In this document: in pieces, positions 39,791-52,397 of the stretch
Layout of the letters: each line of letters begins with the position of its first letter
How positions within the stretch are numbered: position 1 is the stretch's first letter
Assembly (NCBI GenBank): GCA_021234535.1
Contig: CM037840.1
Coordinates: forward strand, 1,611,801-1,675,800
Origin: Stichopus chloronotus
Taxonomy: Eukaryota; Echinodermata; Holothuroidea; Aspidochirotida; Stichopodidae
DNA: 64,000 nucleotides
Direction: 5' to 3'
Made by a program: the position numbers and the translations under genes
Notes under the pieces: model-generated
Told to the model about the DNA's origin: nothing
The model's input: the letters and a program-made list of their open reading frames with translations, nothing else
The model's database searches: none

Positions 39791-39799
39791 TGTCAGTGT

Positions 39800-42700
39800 A
39801 GACTTCTTAGTGTAGCAGAGTAACTGTTTACAGTCTAGGAGTTTCCAGTTAGAGTAACTGTTTTTCGGTTCAGCTCTAACAACTCTATAAGATATTTGGA
39901 GACTTTGCATATCCTCACCATGTAGCAATTCTGTATCTAGAATGATTAAATACCGTAATGGGCTGATATACTTGTGTGATCCCTGACTTGAAGCTCTGAC
40001 CTAATGGCTGCATCTTTGCAAACTTTTAATCTCAGAGGCTAGCTCTTTTTGTCATCAAATCTTCGAGTAAGACAGATGTCTCTTACTGAACCATAGTTTG
40101 TATCAATGCCTTTAGATCTAATCATTAGTGGAGTCAAATAAGAAAATTCCAACAGGGTCCCATTACATTTGGATTTACATCTGCTTACATTCATCATCAA
40201 TGGGAATCATTGTGGAGTTTTGACAATTTCAATAGGAAAGTTACGGGACTTTTTGAACGGTCTCATAGAAATGGATGGGGTTCCGTATATTCCCTTTGGT
40301 ACTCATTAATTCCTACATGGTCCTCTTTCCCAGTCCTTCATAGGGGAACCGTCAACCAGCATTTTTTTTTTCGTTCGACCAAGCCTGATAACGTCCTTTC
40401 CTACATACGGCCCTGCAGTGAGACAGCAATGATTAGAGGGGAGGTTCATTGTGTGATTGTTTTTTAGGTTATCATAAACCTCAGCTTGCAGGAAATGGCA
40501 ATTCAATATCTCTCTGTCTTTACAAATTTCAGCTTATTTTTTTTTTACGTTTTACTCATGTTGAATATGAAGAGGGTTTGAAGGGGGGAGAGGTTTGAAG
40601 AAAGGGGAAAGCAGAAATGACACTATCTAAGTGGACCCGTCAACATCAGTTTGTGAGTGGCGTACAGAGGAATTGAAGTTTGGACACTATGAGCCAGCGC
40701 TGAAGACTCGAAGTTCAAGCAGGAAGGGGTGAGGGTGAAAAAAATAAAAAAAAAATGAAAGAGAAAGACTCATCGAAAATTCAGAAAGATAACCCCCCAA
40801 ACTTAGTCAAGTTGCCACTGATTTTTAGGGTCAATCAGTGAATGTCTAAAACTGATGACTACATGATGAGCCACTGAATACGGACTTCGCATAAATACTG
40901 GAGAAATGAATAACTGTTCAGTGACGTAACAGATATAACATTAGTGGTAAACTTTAAACTAGGTCATGATTTTGATGATGCCAAATGCAATACTGTAACG
41001 TCGACCGTTGTCTTCCACAGTCTACGGATTGAAGCTTCAAAATCACTCAAAACATCAGAGGAGACGAGTTGTAAAGTTAACTGATTTTATTGAATAATCT
41101 CGGTTGATCAAATGGTGCATGAATCACGAGTTATGGCAATGGCAGACTTTACAAAAATTGGATTGAGATTAAAAAAAAAAGCAAATGATAATATACTGGG
41201 CTGTCCCCAAGCTACTTATGTGAACACCCAATTACGCAGTGACAAGACCCTACAGCAAAACAATGGCCCATTTACAAAGTTTGCTGCAGTTACGCACTTA
41301 CGCAGTTACGCACTTACGCAGTTACGCACTTACGCAGTTACGCACTTACGCAGTTATCGGCTCCTGCCGAGATCTGTTGTTGTTATTTTCAAATTTCACG
41401 GGCTCTTTCTGACTAAACGTCTACAACATTAGCTCCGCCGATCGTCAATATCCTATGATGTATATTAATTAGATTAAGGGGAAACAACGATTGAAATAAC
41501 GGTGGATTCAGGATAAAATTTGTACCCGCAACCCTCGACTCAGAACTTGCATTCCCTCTTAGCGTAACGATAAGAAATATTAACCCGCCCTCGTCAATTA
41601 TAGAATTTCAAGGCTCTTTAGTTAACTAGCGACCGGTGATAAAACTTGCCTAGACCAACATGTCACAGATGTATTACTTAGCCTATAAAATTTTTGATTT
41701 GCATAAATATTACTTGCTAATAAAGTTTTCTCGGTCTCAGAGTACGGACAGGCTAACGACAGGTCACATAACGTTAGATTCTACCGCCGATAACTGCACC
41801 TTGCTTTTACTTACACTTAACTATCGGAAATATTAACTTCGGAGGAACTTGACTTACTTTTCAACTTACAAATTAAATTAAAATAGCCGTACCATGCACA
41901 TAATCGTTCAACACACAATACCGTTCGAATCGGAACAACTTACATGTTATCAAGTAAGAGTGAAGCACCCCTTAGATGTTTTCCTGCCACAGTCGAAAAC
42001 TCCGTCTCCTCGTGGCGAGATAAAACAACTCTACAAACCACGCTACTACTGGAATTTTCCATCAGTACACTGTCGACCGTCTATTGGTCAGAACTCACTG
42101 ACAAAAGAAACCCCTCTTTTACTGCTTTGTTCAACGGATGCGTGTTACGGTGACGTCACACATCCGCTCTCTTCTAGAAAAAAATCTATTTTTGGATTTT
42201 AAGGAGGAAAGGTCGGGACTCGACCTTGCTTTGGACTTAACAAAAAACATGATGGGTTAAAGAAAACAATTTACGTTAAAGAGACCTCCAGTTTCCGTTA
42301 CAATACTTGGAAAACGTCGGAAAGATGACACCATCTTTCAGTTCAGTTTTGACATAATTTGCCTATCGATTTCCCCCTTAGGTTCAAATTTTTCTTAGAA
42401 TTTATAATATTCTCCACTGATGAAAAGTAAGGTAGCCAGCTATGCGGTCTGCCTGAAGAATTGCATAGTTGGTCCCCGAAAAAACAAAATGACTGGGAGG
42501 AAGTTGCCCTCCTGGAACAAGGCCAATACGCCTATATATCGAAGTTTTGTACTAATACGTGTTGTATCCATTGTCATATATACCCCAGATGATGTGGAGG
42601 AAGGGGGTGGACGATGCTCTTAAGTTACTACCATGAGTCTTTGAGAATGAGGCACCATGCAGCCCTTAGAGATGTACTGTAGATGGGGAACCCATCAAGT

Positions 42701-43830
42701 TCTACATCACCCACTGAAGTGGATATTGGTTTATTCGTCATTTCTGAATACAGGCCTAACTCCCAATCCGGAACATCGTATTGTAATTTTTCTCTTTTCC
42801 GAAGACTCAGTGGCTAATTAAAACGGCCACCCATGATTTATCGAACTACTTCAATCCTTGACTGCAGCCTACAGGAGAGCAAAGGCCCACGAGAGCGAAA
42901 ATCAACTCACGAGGTTCACTTCGATGAAAAACACTCTCCGAAATTTTAGGGCACATAGGTGTGTACTGACATTTTCGGGGCTGACAGTTGTGGCACTGTA
43001 TTAGAGGGGAGAGAATAGATTTTACTGGGAAGCTCTGCAAGTATAGTAAATGCGAGTGTTGCGGACAGGATTATCTAAGCGGAGCGCCACTACCAGGGTG
43101 TACAAGAAAAGTTTTGCTTTTCAAACTCCCCAGATAGCAGAAAACGTCACTTCCCTTGTGTTTACAGCTCCATGCACTTAGTCTTGAATAGTGATCCCAC
43201 CGTCATCTGCAAGTTTGCATGAATGAGAATAACAATCTATGAAAAATTGTAATACATATCAGATTGTGGATTGAATATTGAAGTAGGCGAGTTGAGTTAT
43301 ACAAGGTGTGAAAATGGTGCCAATCGAAGCAATTATGGAAAAGTTATGGACTTTGAGCTAGCGGAACAGTATCATTCGAGGAGATGTGTGATTTGCCCCA
43401 GTGACAAGGTATGGTAACTCGGACGACCTCTGACAGACAAACTAACCACCTACGGTACGGAAAATTGAAAAAGCCATGAATGGCCAATTTCTCAGCTTTC
43501 TAAAGAGTGGCAGCTTATTTCTGTTGAAAACTTCTACAAGGCTTTAGAGACCACATTACATTTGTGATTTATCGTCTAAATTAATGGGGCACTATTAATA
43601 GGGGTATGCTACCTTTATTAGGTATTACTAGGGAAACAAGGATAAACATGAGCTTGTAGCGCACCCATAGTGATTAAGATAATTTTTTTTTAGGTTAAAT
43701 GATGTCGATACTTTTGAGTAACAAAAAGAAAAAAAAATACTCCTTGCAAGTTGTAATGGGAGCAAATATTGGTTCTTATGACCAACTGGGTCGGTCTCTG
43801 CTCACACACTTGTGTAAGACTTTCAGAAGT
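39800..43830. other. Interval without a recognisable gene
   Basis: Only small open frames are present, none with a motif or paralogue. It contains the 41287-41356 short tandem repeat and otherwise unique AT-rich DNA. Confidence 0.5.
41287..41356. repeat. 16 bp tandem repeat (GTTACGCACTTACGCA)
   Basis: Just over four units of GTTACGCACTTACGCA are perfect. Each unit is itself two diverged 8-mers (TTACGCAC, TTACGCAG). A diverged copy, ATTACGCAG, lies at 41230-41238. Confidence 0.9.
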
Positions 43831-43833
43831 AGT

Positions 43834-43967
<134 letters not shown>

Positions 43968-44021
43968 GAATTTGGTCACTTCTAACTATGAAAGTGCTCA
44001 ATACTTGTTAGTAGAGCTTGT

Positions 44022-44275
44022 TTATATATATTGAACACACGATATTGTTCAAATAATCCGCAACAAGGAGAACAACTTGAATAAAAGAACAGAGTTCATC
44101 TCCACATGTAGACATGGAAACACACACGAACAAAAACCACCGAACCGTACAAGTCGAAAACGTTAGCTCACTGTAGCATTGGCCCATACACAGTTACAAC
44201 CACTTGCCTGATGATCGACACACTAAGAGCGTGAAACTCAGAGTAGCAATGATTCTTTGAACAATATCGCGTGTT

Positions 44276-44292
<17 letters not shown>
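44022..44292. mobile_element. Inverted-repeat element beside the second Penelope-like copy
   Basis: Terminal arms of about 35 bases: ATATATTGAACACACGATAT and onward on the left (from about 44022) and its reverse complement on the right (to about 44286), with about three mismatches. The arms end in or next to (AT)n arrays and enclose some 200 non-coding bases. This looks like a small MITE-type or Penelope-associated terminal structure. Confidence 0.55.

Positions 44293-44321
<29 letters not shown>
44279..44321. repeat. (AT)n microsatellite
   Basis: About 21 AT dinucleotides lie between the inverted-repeat element and the 3' end of the second Penelope-like copy. Confidence 0.95.
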
Positions 44322-44323
<2 letters not shown>

Positions 44324-44387
44324 TATAAACATAAACAAAACATACAGTGACGCCTGTTGTAGAACCAACAAATTTTATTATAATTAT

Positions 44388-44414
44388 ATTTCGGACAGCT
44401 CTGTCCTTCCTCAG
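44388..44414 (-). ncRNA. Hammerhead-like core at the 3' end of Penelope-like copy 2
   Basis: On the minus strand CTGAGGA is followed by A, a perfect stem GGACA-GAGC-TGTCC, and GAAAT. The order matches the motif at 18835-18863 and includes the same extra A before stem II. The sequences differ but the structure is kept, which supports a functional RNA element in this group of retroelements. Confidence 0.45.
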
Positions 44415-44599
44415 ACGAGATCAAGATAGCACTGAATGGCATACAAGTTGAAGTTTACACACAAGAACGATTCACTGAAAGTGATAAAGGATAGACAACT
44501 AAGAACTAAAGAAATAAAGAAATGTATAAAGAGAACACAGGTGCTTAGCAATCTATCACCTAAAATACTCAAGATTGGAGAGAAAAGCTAGATCCTTGT

Positions 44600-45213
44600 T
44601 AAGTCCATTGGCCTTGATAGTTCCTAGGGTAACAATAAAGAGTGGTTTCTCTGAGCAGTCTTTTATGTGTGGAGTTGAACTTGCCCTCCAGTATACAAAA
44701 CCTTAGGTGTGAAAGGTCATGACCCTGGGAGTTGAAATGGATCGAAACGGGTAAGCCGCTTTTTTATTTCTGATGCTACTTTTGTGGTTGTTGAATCTGA
44801 GACGGAAGGGGGTTTCGATTGTCCTATGTAGTGAACTGAGGGGCAAAGGTCGCAAGTGAGCAGATATATTATGTTAGCACTGTCGCAATTGAAGGGACCT
44901 GGATATACTGTCTTACTATTAATTGAAATAGATTTGCTACAATTCATGTGTTTACACGCTAGACATCTGTTTTTACCGCATGGCCTGTTACCTGAGAGTC
45001 TGGGGTTGGGGTCAGGTAGTGTGCTTCTGACAAGTAGATTGCCCAAATTGGGTGGTTGACGTCTAGCAATCACAAAAGGGGAGGCAAAAATAGACTTAAG
45101 CTGATCGTCAGGACTAAGCATTTTCCAGTCACGTTTGATAAGTTGAAGAAGGGGGTCGATACGGATGTTGTGAGTAACGACAAAAGGTATCCTGCTATCT
45201 TTATCCTTAGAGT
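44600..45213 (-). pseudogene. Second Penelope-like element, truncated and frameshifted (linker + GIY-YIG)
   Basis: The minus frame running from about 45213 to 44717 encodes a linker with RRQPPNLGNLLVR, a Cys-rich segment (NRPCGKNRCLACKH) and the start of GIY-YIG (NIIYLLTC, then HYIGQS). It then shifts frame at the Pro run after GQSKP, where another frame continues FRLRFNNHKSSIRNK, the catalytic-Arg helix. Further shifts follow down to about 44600. The reverse transcriptase part is missing. It belongs to a different subfamily from the 17.1-18.8 kb copy, as sequences differ widely outside motifs. It is flanked by (AT)n at 44279-44321, like the first copy. Confidence 0.85.
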
Positions 45214-45644
45214 TGTGAGTAAACTAACTAAAATAAATTCTCTGGGCTCCCGGACTAAATCCTTTGTCGTGCTTCGACAATCATTTCTGACGTCAGTTCC
45301 GGGCAGTGGGCACCGATTCTAAATTAGAGCCATAATAACTAATGATACACTCAGCGAATATTTTTATCACCCAAAAACCTGTGGAAGGACAATTGTAAAA
45401 GTGTCACAACAACTTTATGGAGACTGGAGAGTGCTTGCCGATTAAAACCAATCACGCCTCCACCGATGTTTAATTTTGGCCCTTTGGCGTTCTATAGCTA
45501 CTTCTCTCCTTTGTACTTTTTTAGTTGTGGCACAGTAATAAATACTGGTACGGTACACACAGAGACATGGTTACCTCTGTGGGTAACCCATGGCGTGATT
45601 GAGCTACAGAAATATCGCTGCTGCCGTTGATGTACTGTGTAAGA

Positions 45645-48600
45645 ATGTTTACATCCACCCGTTCACCTCAAAGTATGTACATTAACTGTTATTCAGAAAT
45701 CATTGTTTAGTTTACATCAAACTTCTCAGCTGCCATATCAGCAATGAATGATATTGAGACAGTCCTCTTCGTAAACACAAGACCCCGTGTGCATAGCCTA
45801 TTAGGCTATTAGTATTACTAACTCCTCATACTGTACACCTGGTACTGTAGTAGAATATGGTGGGTCGTATTTTCGTGCAGTTAGGTTAGCCTAAAATAGA
45901 TGTAAGTTTCACGTTGTATGTGCCTACTTAACGAAAATAGGGGGCGCACGAAAATATGGGGACGCACTATACAATTACAGTACAATACATATTCGGAATA
46001 GGTAGGCTACACTATCTACAGTAACATTAACCTACAACTTCAAACTGTACAAATTTAGGCAATGGCAATGTTTTCATGGTTCAGTGTTCCCATGGGTTCA
46101 GATTTCAATGTTCCGTAGGTTGATTGTTCCAGAGGTCTCTTGAAGTATTTCCGACTCCGAGCTGCGATGTTTTCAGGGTTCACAGTACCAAGGGTTTGAT
46201 TTTCCGGGGGTTCAATGTTCCAAGGGCTCAACACATATTCCCAAGGTGCAATGTACGAAGATTTAATGTCCCCAGTTCCTAGTATAGGACATTATTTCCA
46301 AAATCCACTTTCTGTGACTTTGGCCATTAACAGCTGCACAGTCCAAGCGCATCATTTTTAGATGTAAACATCACTTTCGGCCCGATGGTGATCAAGTTTG
46401 ACCGAGAAGCTTGTTGATACCGTACGTGGAAATCACTAGTAGTAGCTGGCTGTATGGCAAGCTGTACAAACACTTAACCTATAACTCTATGTGAGTGTAA
46501 CTCATTCAATTTAGGTGGAACTCATGCTCCTAGGTGGAATGCAATTCTACCAAAAATGTAACTTGAACTTGAAGGGAGTTAAACCTTGACTTCAGTAAGT
46601 GCAAATTGCTTACCACCAAAAAAAGATGACCACTTATGCCTGCCCCTGTTTGCTCCTCCCTCATCCAGCATGCCTGAAATAACATTTCGATCATGGTCTT
46701 GTCAGAAGTAGCGGAGCCTGCAATTTGGTTTTGGCATGAGCCTAATTTGTCTCTAGGTCTATGTTTAGCATTGTGTCATTTGTCAACTGTTTGAAACAAC
46801 GGAAAAGTGAGCCAGTACCTTGAGAACATCAAACCCTGGGAACATCAAACCACAGAAACATCAAACCCTGGGAACATCGAACCACAGAAACATCAAACCA
46901 TGGGAACCTTCCACATAAACATGGAACCTTGGAATCTTCTACTGCACATTATTATGGCCTTGGACATACACAGAAGTATGTCGGTATGTAAATCTGACCC
47001 ACAAACTCTGTATGTATGAACTGTGACCATGATGTCTGTTATTTGTAGCAGCTACTTTACAGAAACTCCAGATGTGTAGTGCAAATGAACCGAATGTCAA
47101 AGGACACCACAAAATCTCTTCCTAGAAAGATTACTGTAGATGGTGTAGGACAGGGAACACCGTTCAAGTGTGGCACATTATCACAGCCGCAATATTGTAA
47201 CACTGAAACCATGCATGCACAGCAGTGCTGTTTTGATATCAGAGGGTGCGGTGGCCCTAACTTAACATGTCTACATTATCACAGTTATTTGTGGCATTGT
47301 GTCTATTCTCCAGGAAAATCTGTGAAAGAGGACTATGTTGGTGATAGCTGGACAGAAGATAATTGGCCTGACCCTTCAGCCATAACATGTAGGTGCAAAA
47401 AGATGATACATATGTGCACTAGAACTAAATTTCTTGCAGTCATTTTTGCGTCATTTTTGCCAAATGTTATGTAATTTTTACCTGTGCGTACAGTACTTTA
47501 TTTTGGTGTGTATGGCACCTCAGTTACTAATAGTACACCATGTAAAGTATATGCCAAATGTAGCTTGAGTTTCAAATTTGGCATGTTGGTAATCTAATTT
47601 GTGTGAGCCAGTGGTAAAAAAAATACACAGAAAAAAAAGGTTAAAAGAATATTTGCATTTGATAGACATTAAATTGTGGACTGTTAACTTTGTCACTGAA
47701 TATAGTAATTGAGTTTGACCTTTGACATGCACATTAGGTAACCATAGGCTACAGAATAAATAATTACAGTAGTAAACCGGAATACTGTAAGTTTTCATGG
47801 AAGTTACATTTGAATTTAAGTATGAATATGGTACTGTATGCCATTGCTTGAAAATCTTATACACAGTATCTCACTGTAAAGTAAACATTAAATTTTGCTG
47901 CAATATAAGGAAATGTTTTTTTTTTCTTTTTGTGAAAGGTTGTTACTGACATTCAATTTATTTGAAAATCATTCATGCAAGCTTGTTTCCAGATTAATGT
48001 CATGTATGTACCATAGTAAGTAAATGATCTGTTGCTGTGTAGAGGTCAAAGGTTGTTTGTGTTCTGCAGAGGTCACGGGTAGTTCTGGTGTACACTGCAG
48101 TGTCTCAGTACAAGTTATCCTATAGTATTGTATTATGGTAGCTTAATTTTAGTGTTTACAAGTAGATGACAGATTATGATTATTGTCGATGGAGTTTTAA
48201 GGTCTTTCAAAGGTAAGAAACCTTGTAAACACTAATCCACAATCTGTAGTTCAACTTTCATGAATGTGACAGATGGGGTAGAAGTCATGTAGTCTTTCGT
48301 TGGCACATGGCCACTATTCCTTTACTTATGACTCAAGGTTAATTCCTGGTGCCAGTTGATATTTAATCATCAGAAGTATTAAACACATCTTTAATGTCAG
48401 AAAGATTGTTTTTGATGTTTTAGTAGTCTCTAGTGTTTAAAACACCCATGTTGTATTTATTGGAGGTTAGCAGAGGTTACAGACTGAAAATATTGTATCT
48501 GAAACAAAAAAATAAATGAATATTGTCTTAAAGTGATTGCATGTGTACTGAAAAACCAAAAAAGATAAGATTGATCTTAACTTTTTCTTTATTTTTAAAT

Positions 48601-51501
48601 GTACACGCGAGGTTGTACATGAATGGACTATGTCTTTCAATGAAGGAAAATGACAGTAACTACTTTGAAAAGCAGCGGGATTGGCATGAAAACAGTAAAA
48701 AACAGAAACCATATTTGAAAATTAACGGTTCTTACTATAACCGCCTACATAATGAATATGCAACAGTACATGTCTCACTAGTGTATCGAAAACATACTAC
48801 GGTACTCAAGTCGTCGCTCCTTGGTAGGTATCGGGAATTGTAGTATTTGGTGAGAGGAAACACTGTATTTACAAATAACCTACGAACTGAACACAACCTT
48901 GCCCGCAGCGTCAGTGATCCTGAGTTGTAACTGAATATTCAATACTACAGTAGTATACTTCCCATTGGTTTGCTGGAAGAAGTGCACCGTTGATTTGAAT
49001 GAAAACTGTCAACCACTACATTATCGTATTCTACATTTTTTGTCGTTATGTTAGAAGAATTTGAAATCATATTGCAAAATTAACCAACTGAAACTTATTT
49101 ATTTTCCCAGATTATCTGAATGGTGTAATTAAAAGCCTTACCAAACTTTTGGAGATGAAATTTAAATGTTTTTACTTTTTGCCTATGCATGTAATCACTT
49201 TAACTTGAAATCGGTAATATCTTGATCTTATTCCTTACTCTCGCAAGAACAGTTCTTTTAAATCACATTAATTTAAGATGCGACAGGTAAAGATCAATGA
49301 AGGTCAGAACTTGAAGGTCAGTGCAGTATCTCAATATTTTAAAGTGTATGAGCCTTAATCACCCTGGATTTGCAAATAAAAATATGAAGAAAAGAACAGA
49401 TTCTGTATTGGATTTTTGGAATGGTCAGTGTTAACTTGAGATCAACAGAGCTGGTGACCTCCACTCTGTATTTCTCTGATCACAAAAAAAGATGGAGATA
49501 GCTAAATTTAATCAAACTTTACTCAAAGAGGTACAGTATTACTCAAAGAGGTATTTCCAAAAGTGAAAACTGAAAGCTTTTACATTAAAAGTCTTGATGG
49601 ATTTCGACATTTGAATAGAACCAATCTTTGAAATAAGAACTCTTTTGACAAAGATGCGATATTACTGTGGTAGGAGCGCTTGTTGGCACAATTTACATGG
49701 TTATCTTTAAAATACTGAAAGTTACATATATACTACTGTAGGTTTCAATTCTGAATTTAGAAAATCTCAGTCAAAATAACTTATACATATACATTGCTTT
49801 CCAAATTTCAGTAAAAGTAACCATCAAGACAGAAGAACCTGATGAAGATGTTCATTTGGATGCAGATAACTCCCTAGCAACAGGTGTAGTATCTATGTAA
49901 TGTGTATTGCAGATCAACCCCAGAAAATCTCATGACATCATGAGACTGACTGGGATTTTTCCTGACTAGAATTTGAAACTCCATCTCAGGGATATAACAG
50001 CATTTTAGAAGTTTCCTAGATCTCAGAGAAACAGAAAGTTTTATTTTTCCATGCATATGTGTAGACTACTATGACATTATGTAGGATGTAGAGGCTCTCC
50101 AGTGGCAGCCCTTATTGGTTTCAATTTTTCACTAGGAGGTAATATGAACAGTGTCTTGAAACACAAGGGAGAATAAAGTAAGTTGCAATAAAAAGTAAGA
50201 AAGTTGCCTGCTCTGAAGGTTGTATGTCTTTTCCAATTGCATCACCATTTTGTTTGAAAAACCTGTTTCTTATTTAAACGAAGGTTTTGGGGTTGGATGG
50301 CCAAATCGCACCCTGCACTTTTGATATTCTTTAGTAACAATCGCTTGAAGGGTACACATATTTTTGTCATTATTCTGCAAAACAGTACAAAATATTGCAA
50401 AACTTGATGCATATCTGTTTGACTTTGTGTAGCTCAGAAACATATTTCGTATGTGCCGTAATCTCTATCCTGTTCTGGTTCCAATGATGGCATTGTTCTT
50501 TGTGGAACTGCAAAGTTATTTGGGTTATTTGGCCAGCTTTTAGACTAAGATTGTAGATGTTGTTTTGTAGTAAAGTATGTAAGTACAGTATGTATCGTCA
50601 GGCTGGTTTATTCCTTGCAGAAGGCAAAAGGAATCAATGCGATGTTGATATTGTGTGAGTGTGTGAATGTGACGTCTTGCTTGTAAACACGATATTCCAA
50701 GAAGGGTAATGGTGACTAATTTCATATATACTTGGTATATGTGGGTCACTAATATTGAGTAAATGATCCCTATTGTTTTTGGTGGAAGTCAAAGGTCATT
50801 TAAGGTCACCAGAGGGCAAATGTGAAACCCTTGTAAACAAGCTGTGACTAATGTTGTACTTTTTGTGTGGGTTGTTCATATTAGCTAGATGATCCCTATT
50901 ATTTTTGGTACAGGTCAAAGGTCGTGAGGTCACCAGAGGTCAAACTGAAAAAAGTTTTAAAGATTGTATCTCAAGAAGCATAATCTTGACCAACCCATGT
51001 GTGTTGGTCAATAATCCAATAAGGTACTTTAATTTCAACAAAAGTATGTACATGTCCTCTGTTCTTCATGAATATTGGCAAGGAATCACAAAGTCCTTTG
51101 ACATTCTTTTTTTTAATTTCTTGTCAGGAATTGACGGAGAATCCTTCTCTTGTACTCAAGAACACCCACAGATCAAAGAAGAAGAATCAGAATTGGGGGA
51201 ACCAGGTCAGAGCATCTCATGTAATCCAGAAATCAGTTTGGAGGATGGAGCCGATGATGAAGAAGCATCTTCAAAGAATGTCAACTTACTGGAAAGACCA
51301 AATGAAGAATGTTTGGATCCTGGAAGAGATCACACTCAAGAGGAAAGCAGAGATGAAATTATTCGACGTATTAAACGTACCTATTGTTTCATACCGTTAC
51401 GTAGAATTACATTGGAGAAACCCTTTCTCTGTGGTTATGGCAAGGAAAGAATCAAAACAGTACATGAAAACACTCTTACAGGTGAGATTCCTTTTCTGTG
51501 A
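45645..51501 (+). CDS. Gene B: fingerless paralogue of gene A, acidic SUMO-motif-like protein (4 exons)
   Basis: Exons are 45645-45672, 47314-47388, 49812-49883 and 51128-51501. All junctions are phase 1, and they sum to 549 nt: 182 residues plus a stop. Exon 1 (MFTSTRSPQ) is a shorter relative of gene A exon 1. The middle exons give VKEDYVGD and IKTEEPDED modules. The last exon matches the acidic linker of gene A (shared LLERPN, ECLDPGRD, TQEESR) and adds an IKEEESE motif where gene A has VREEESE, so three psi-K-x-E sites remain. The zinc-finger array is lost: the first finger reads EKPFLCGYGKERIK (second Cys replaced by Gly), and a stop follows at 51499-51501. It may be a non-DNA-binding regulator with gene A's N-terminus, or a gene on its way to becoming a pseudogene. 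The open N-terminal frame and intact splice sites favour some constraint. Confidence 0.6.
45867..45956. repeat. Short inverted repeat (ATTTTCGTGC arms)
   Basis: GTATTTTCGTGC (45867-45878) and GCACGAAAATA (45946-45956) face each other across about 67 bases in gene B intron 1. A second ACGAAAATA lies just before the right arm. Possible remnant of a small DNA transposon. Confidence 0.45.
46046..46270 (+). repeat. Degenerate GGTTCAATGTTCC tandem repeat
   Basis: Irregular units of about 14-16 bases read as variants of GGGTTCAATGTTCCA (for example TGGTTCAGTGTTCCC and GGGTTCAATGTTCCA). The array at 46822-46935 is the same motif in reverse complement. Confidence 0.6.
46822..46935 (-). repeat. GGAACATCAAACC tandem repeat, inverted relative to 46046-46270
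   Basis: Units alternate CTGGGAACATCAAACC and ACAGAAACATCAAACC (period about 29-30). The reverse complement of this motif dominates the array 550 bases upstream, so the pair can fold or derive from an inverted duplication. A plus-strand open frame here is not gene-like. Confidence 0.7.
48030..48130 (+). repeat. Fragment of the AGGTCA-rich interspersed repeat
   Basis: GAGGTCAAAGGTTG, then TTCTGCAGAGGTCACGGGT. Related to the better preserved copies at 50680-51010 and 53380-53640. Confidence 0.35.
50680..51010 (+). repeat. ~150 bp tandem repeat rich in AGGTCAAAGGTC
   Basis: Two diverged units share TTGTAAACA, ATGATCCCTATT, TTTTTGGT, GTCAAAGGTC, GAGGTCACCAGAGG and, at the end, TCTCAAGAAG. AGGTCAAAGGTC is a DR1-type nuclear-receptor half-site pair. 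The same vocabulary reappears around 48030, 53130 and 53450, so it is an interspersed family in introns of genes B and C. Confidence 0.6.
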
Positions 51502-51830
51502 AAAAACCGTCAGAAAATATTCATTAATAAAAAGGTTATTTAGTGTATCATGAAGGAGGACATACAGGAGAGACAAAATTTTAGTATCAGTTTGTGAGAA
51601 AAGTTTTAATGTTAAAGCAGTTTTGGCATGCCATCAAAAAAGAACATGTCAAAAAGAGATTATTTCCTTGTGGGTTTTCTTAGAAAGTATTCAGTGCTAT
51701 ACAATCGTGATCCCCAGGTATATCTTTGCTGCAAAAAAGGTGACTATTGTCTACAAGTAAAAGATTATGTACAGGAGACAATGTGTAATAAAATAGCACT
51801 GTCGAAAAAATCTAGATCTTCCTAGTTCAG
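51502..51830 (+). pseudogene. Decayed zinc-finger array after gene B
   Basis: Finger vocabulary persists with indels and stops: CATACAGGAGAGA (HTGE linker), TTTGTGAGAAAAGTTTT (CEKSF), GCATGCCATCAAAAAAG (H..H), GTGGGTTTTCTTAGAAAG. It corresponds to fingers that are intact in gene A's last exon. No frame spans it. Confidence 0.65.
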
Positions 51831-52019
51831 AAAGAAAAAAATTTATGATAATGTATTAAATGTTGCTATTGTGTCTAGTATTATATTCAATTGCAGCTGG
51901 AATGTTGTTGATTGAAGGACATCAATGAAATTAATGAAATTCATGTGTTTGTATCCAATTTAGCAACTAAAAGATTTGATGAAAATGCTTTTCTAAATAA
52001 ATTTTTCAGGCAGGTATAT

Positions 52020-52262
52020 TATCCTTTCAAATATATATTTTAGGTAGTAAATACTGAATATTATTCGTGCAAATACATTTATCATTTGTAAAAATATTTT
52101 ACTTGCACATATATTTTGAATTTGTAAGTAATTTTTTGTTGCACAGAAATTTTAATTTGTAAATATATTTTGTTGCAAATATATTTTCTTTATGTAATCA
52201 ATTATATTTTTGTTGCAAATAATTTTTAATGTTCTAATATTTCTTTGTTGCAAATTTATAAA
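52020..52262. repeat. Degenerate AT-rich repeat (TTGTTGCAAATATATTTT)
   Basis: Five to six irregular units of about 35-40 bases share TTGTTGCAAATATATTTT-like cores with TTTGTAA spacers. No coding or promoter role is evident. Confidence 0.5.
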
Positions 52263-52397
52263 AGTACAGTACAAATTTTGCTCGGTAATATATTCCCCTT
52301 TGATACCAAGTGTGGTGGCATTGAAAGTTACAGTACGTGGCCCTCATTGTACACATCTTCAGTATCACAATTGTTGCATTTTATCTTTCTTTAATAG

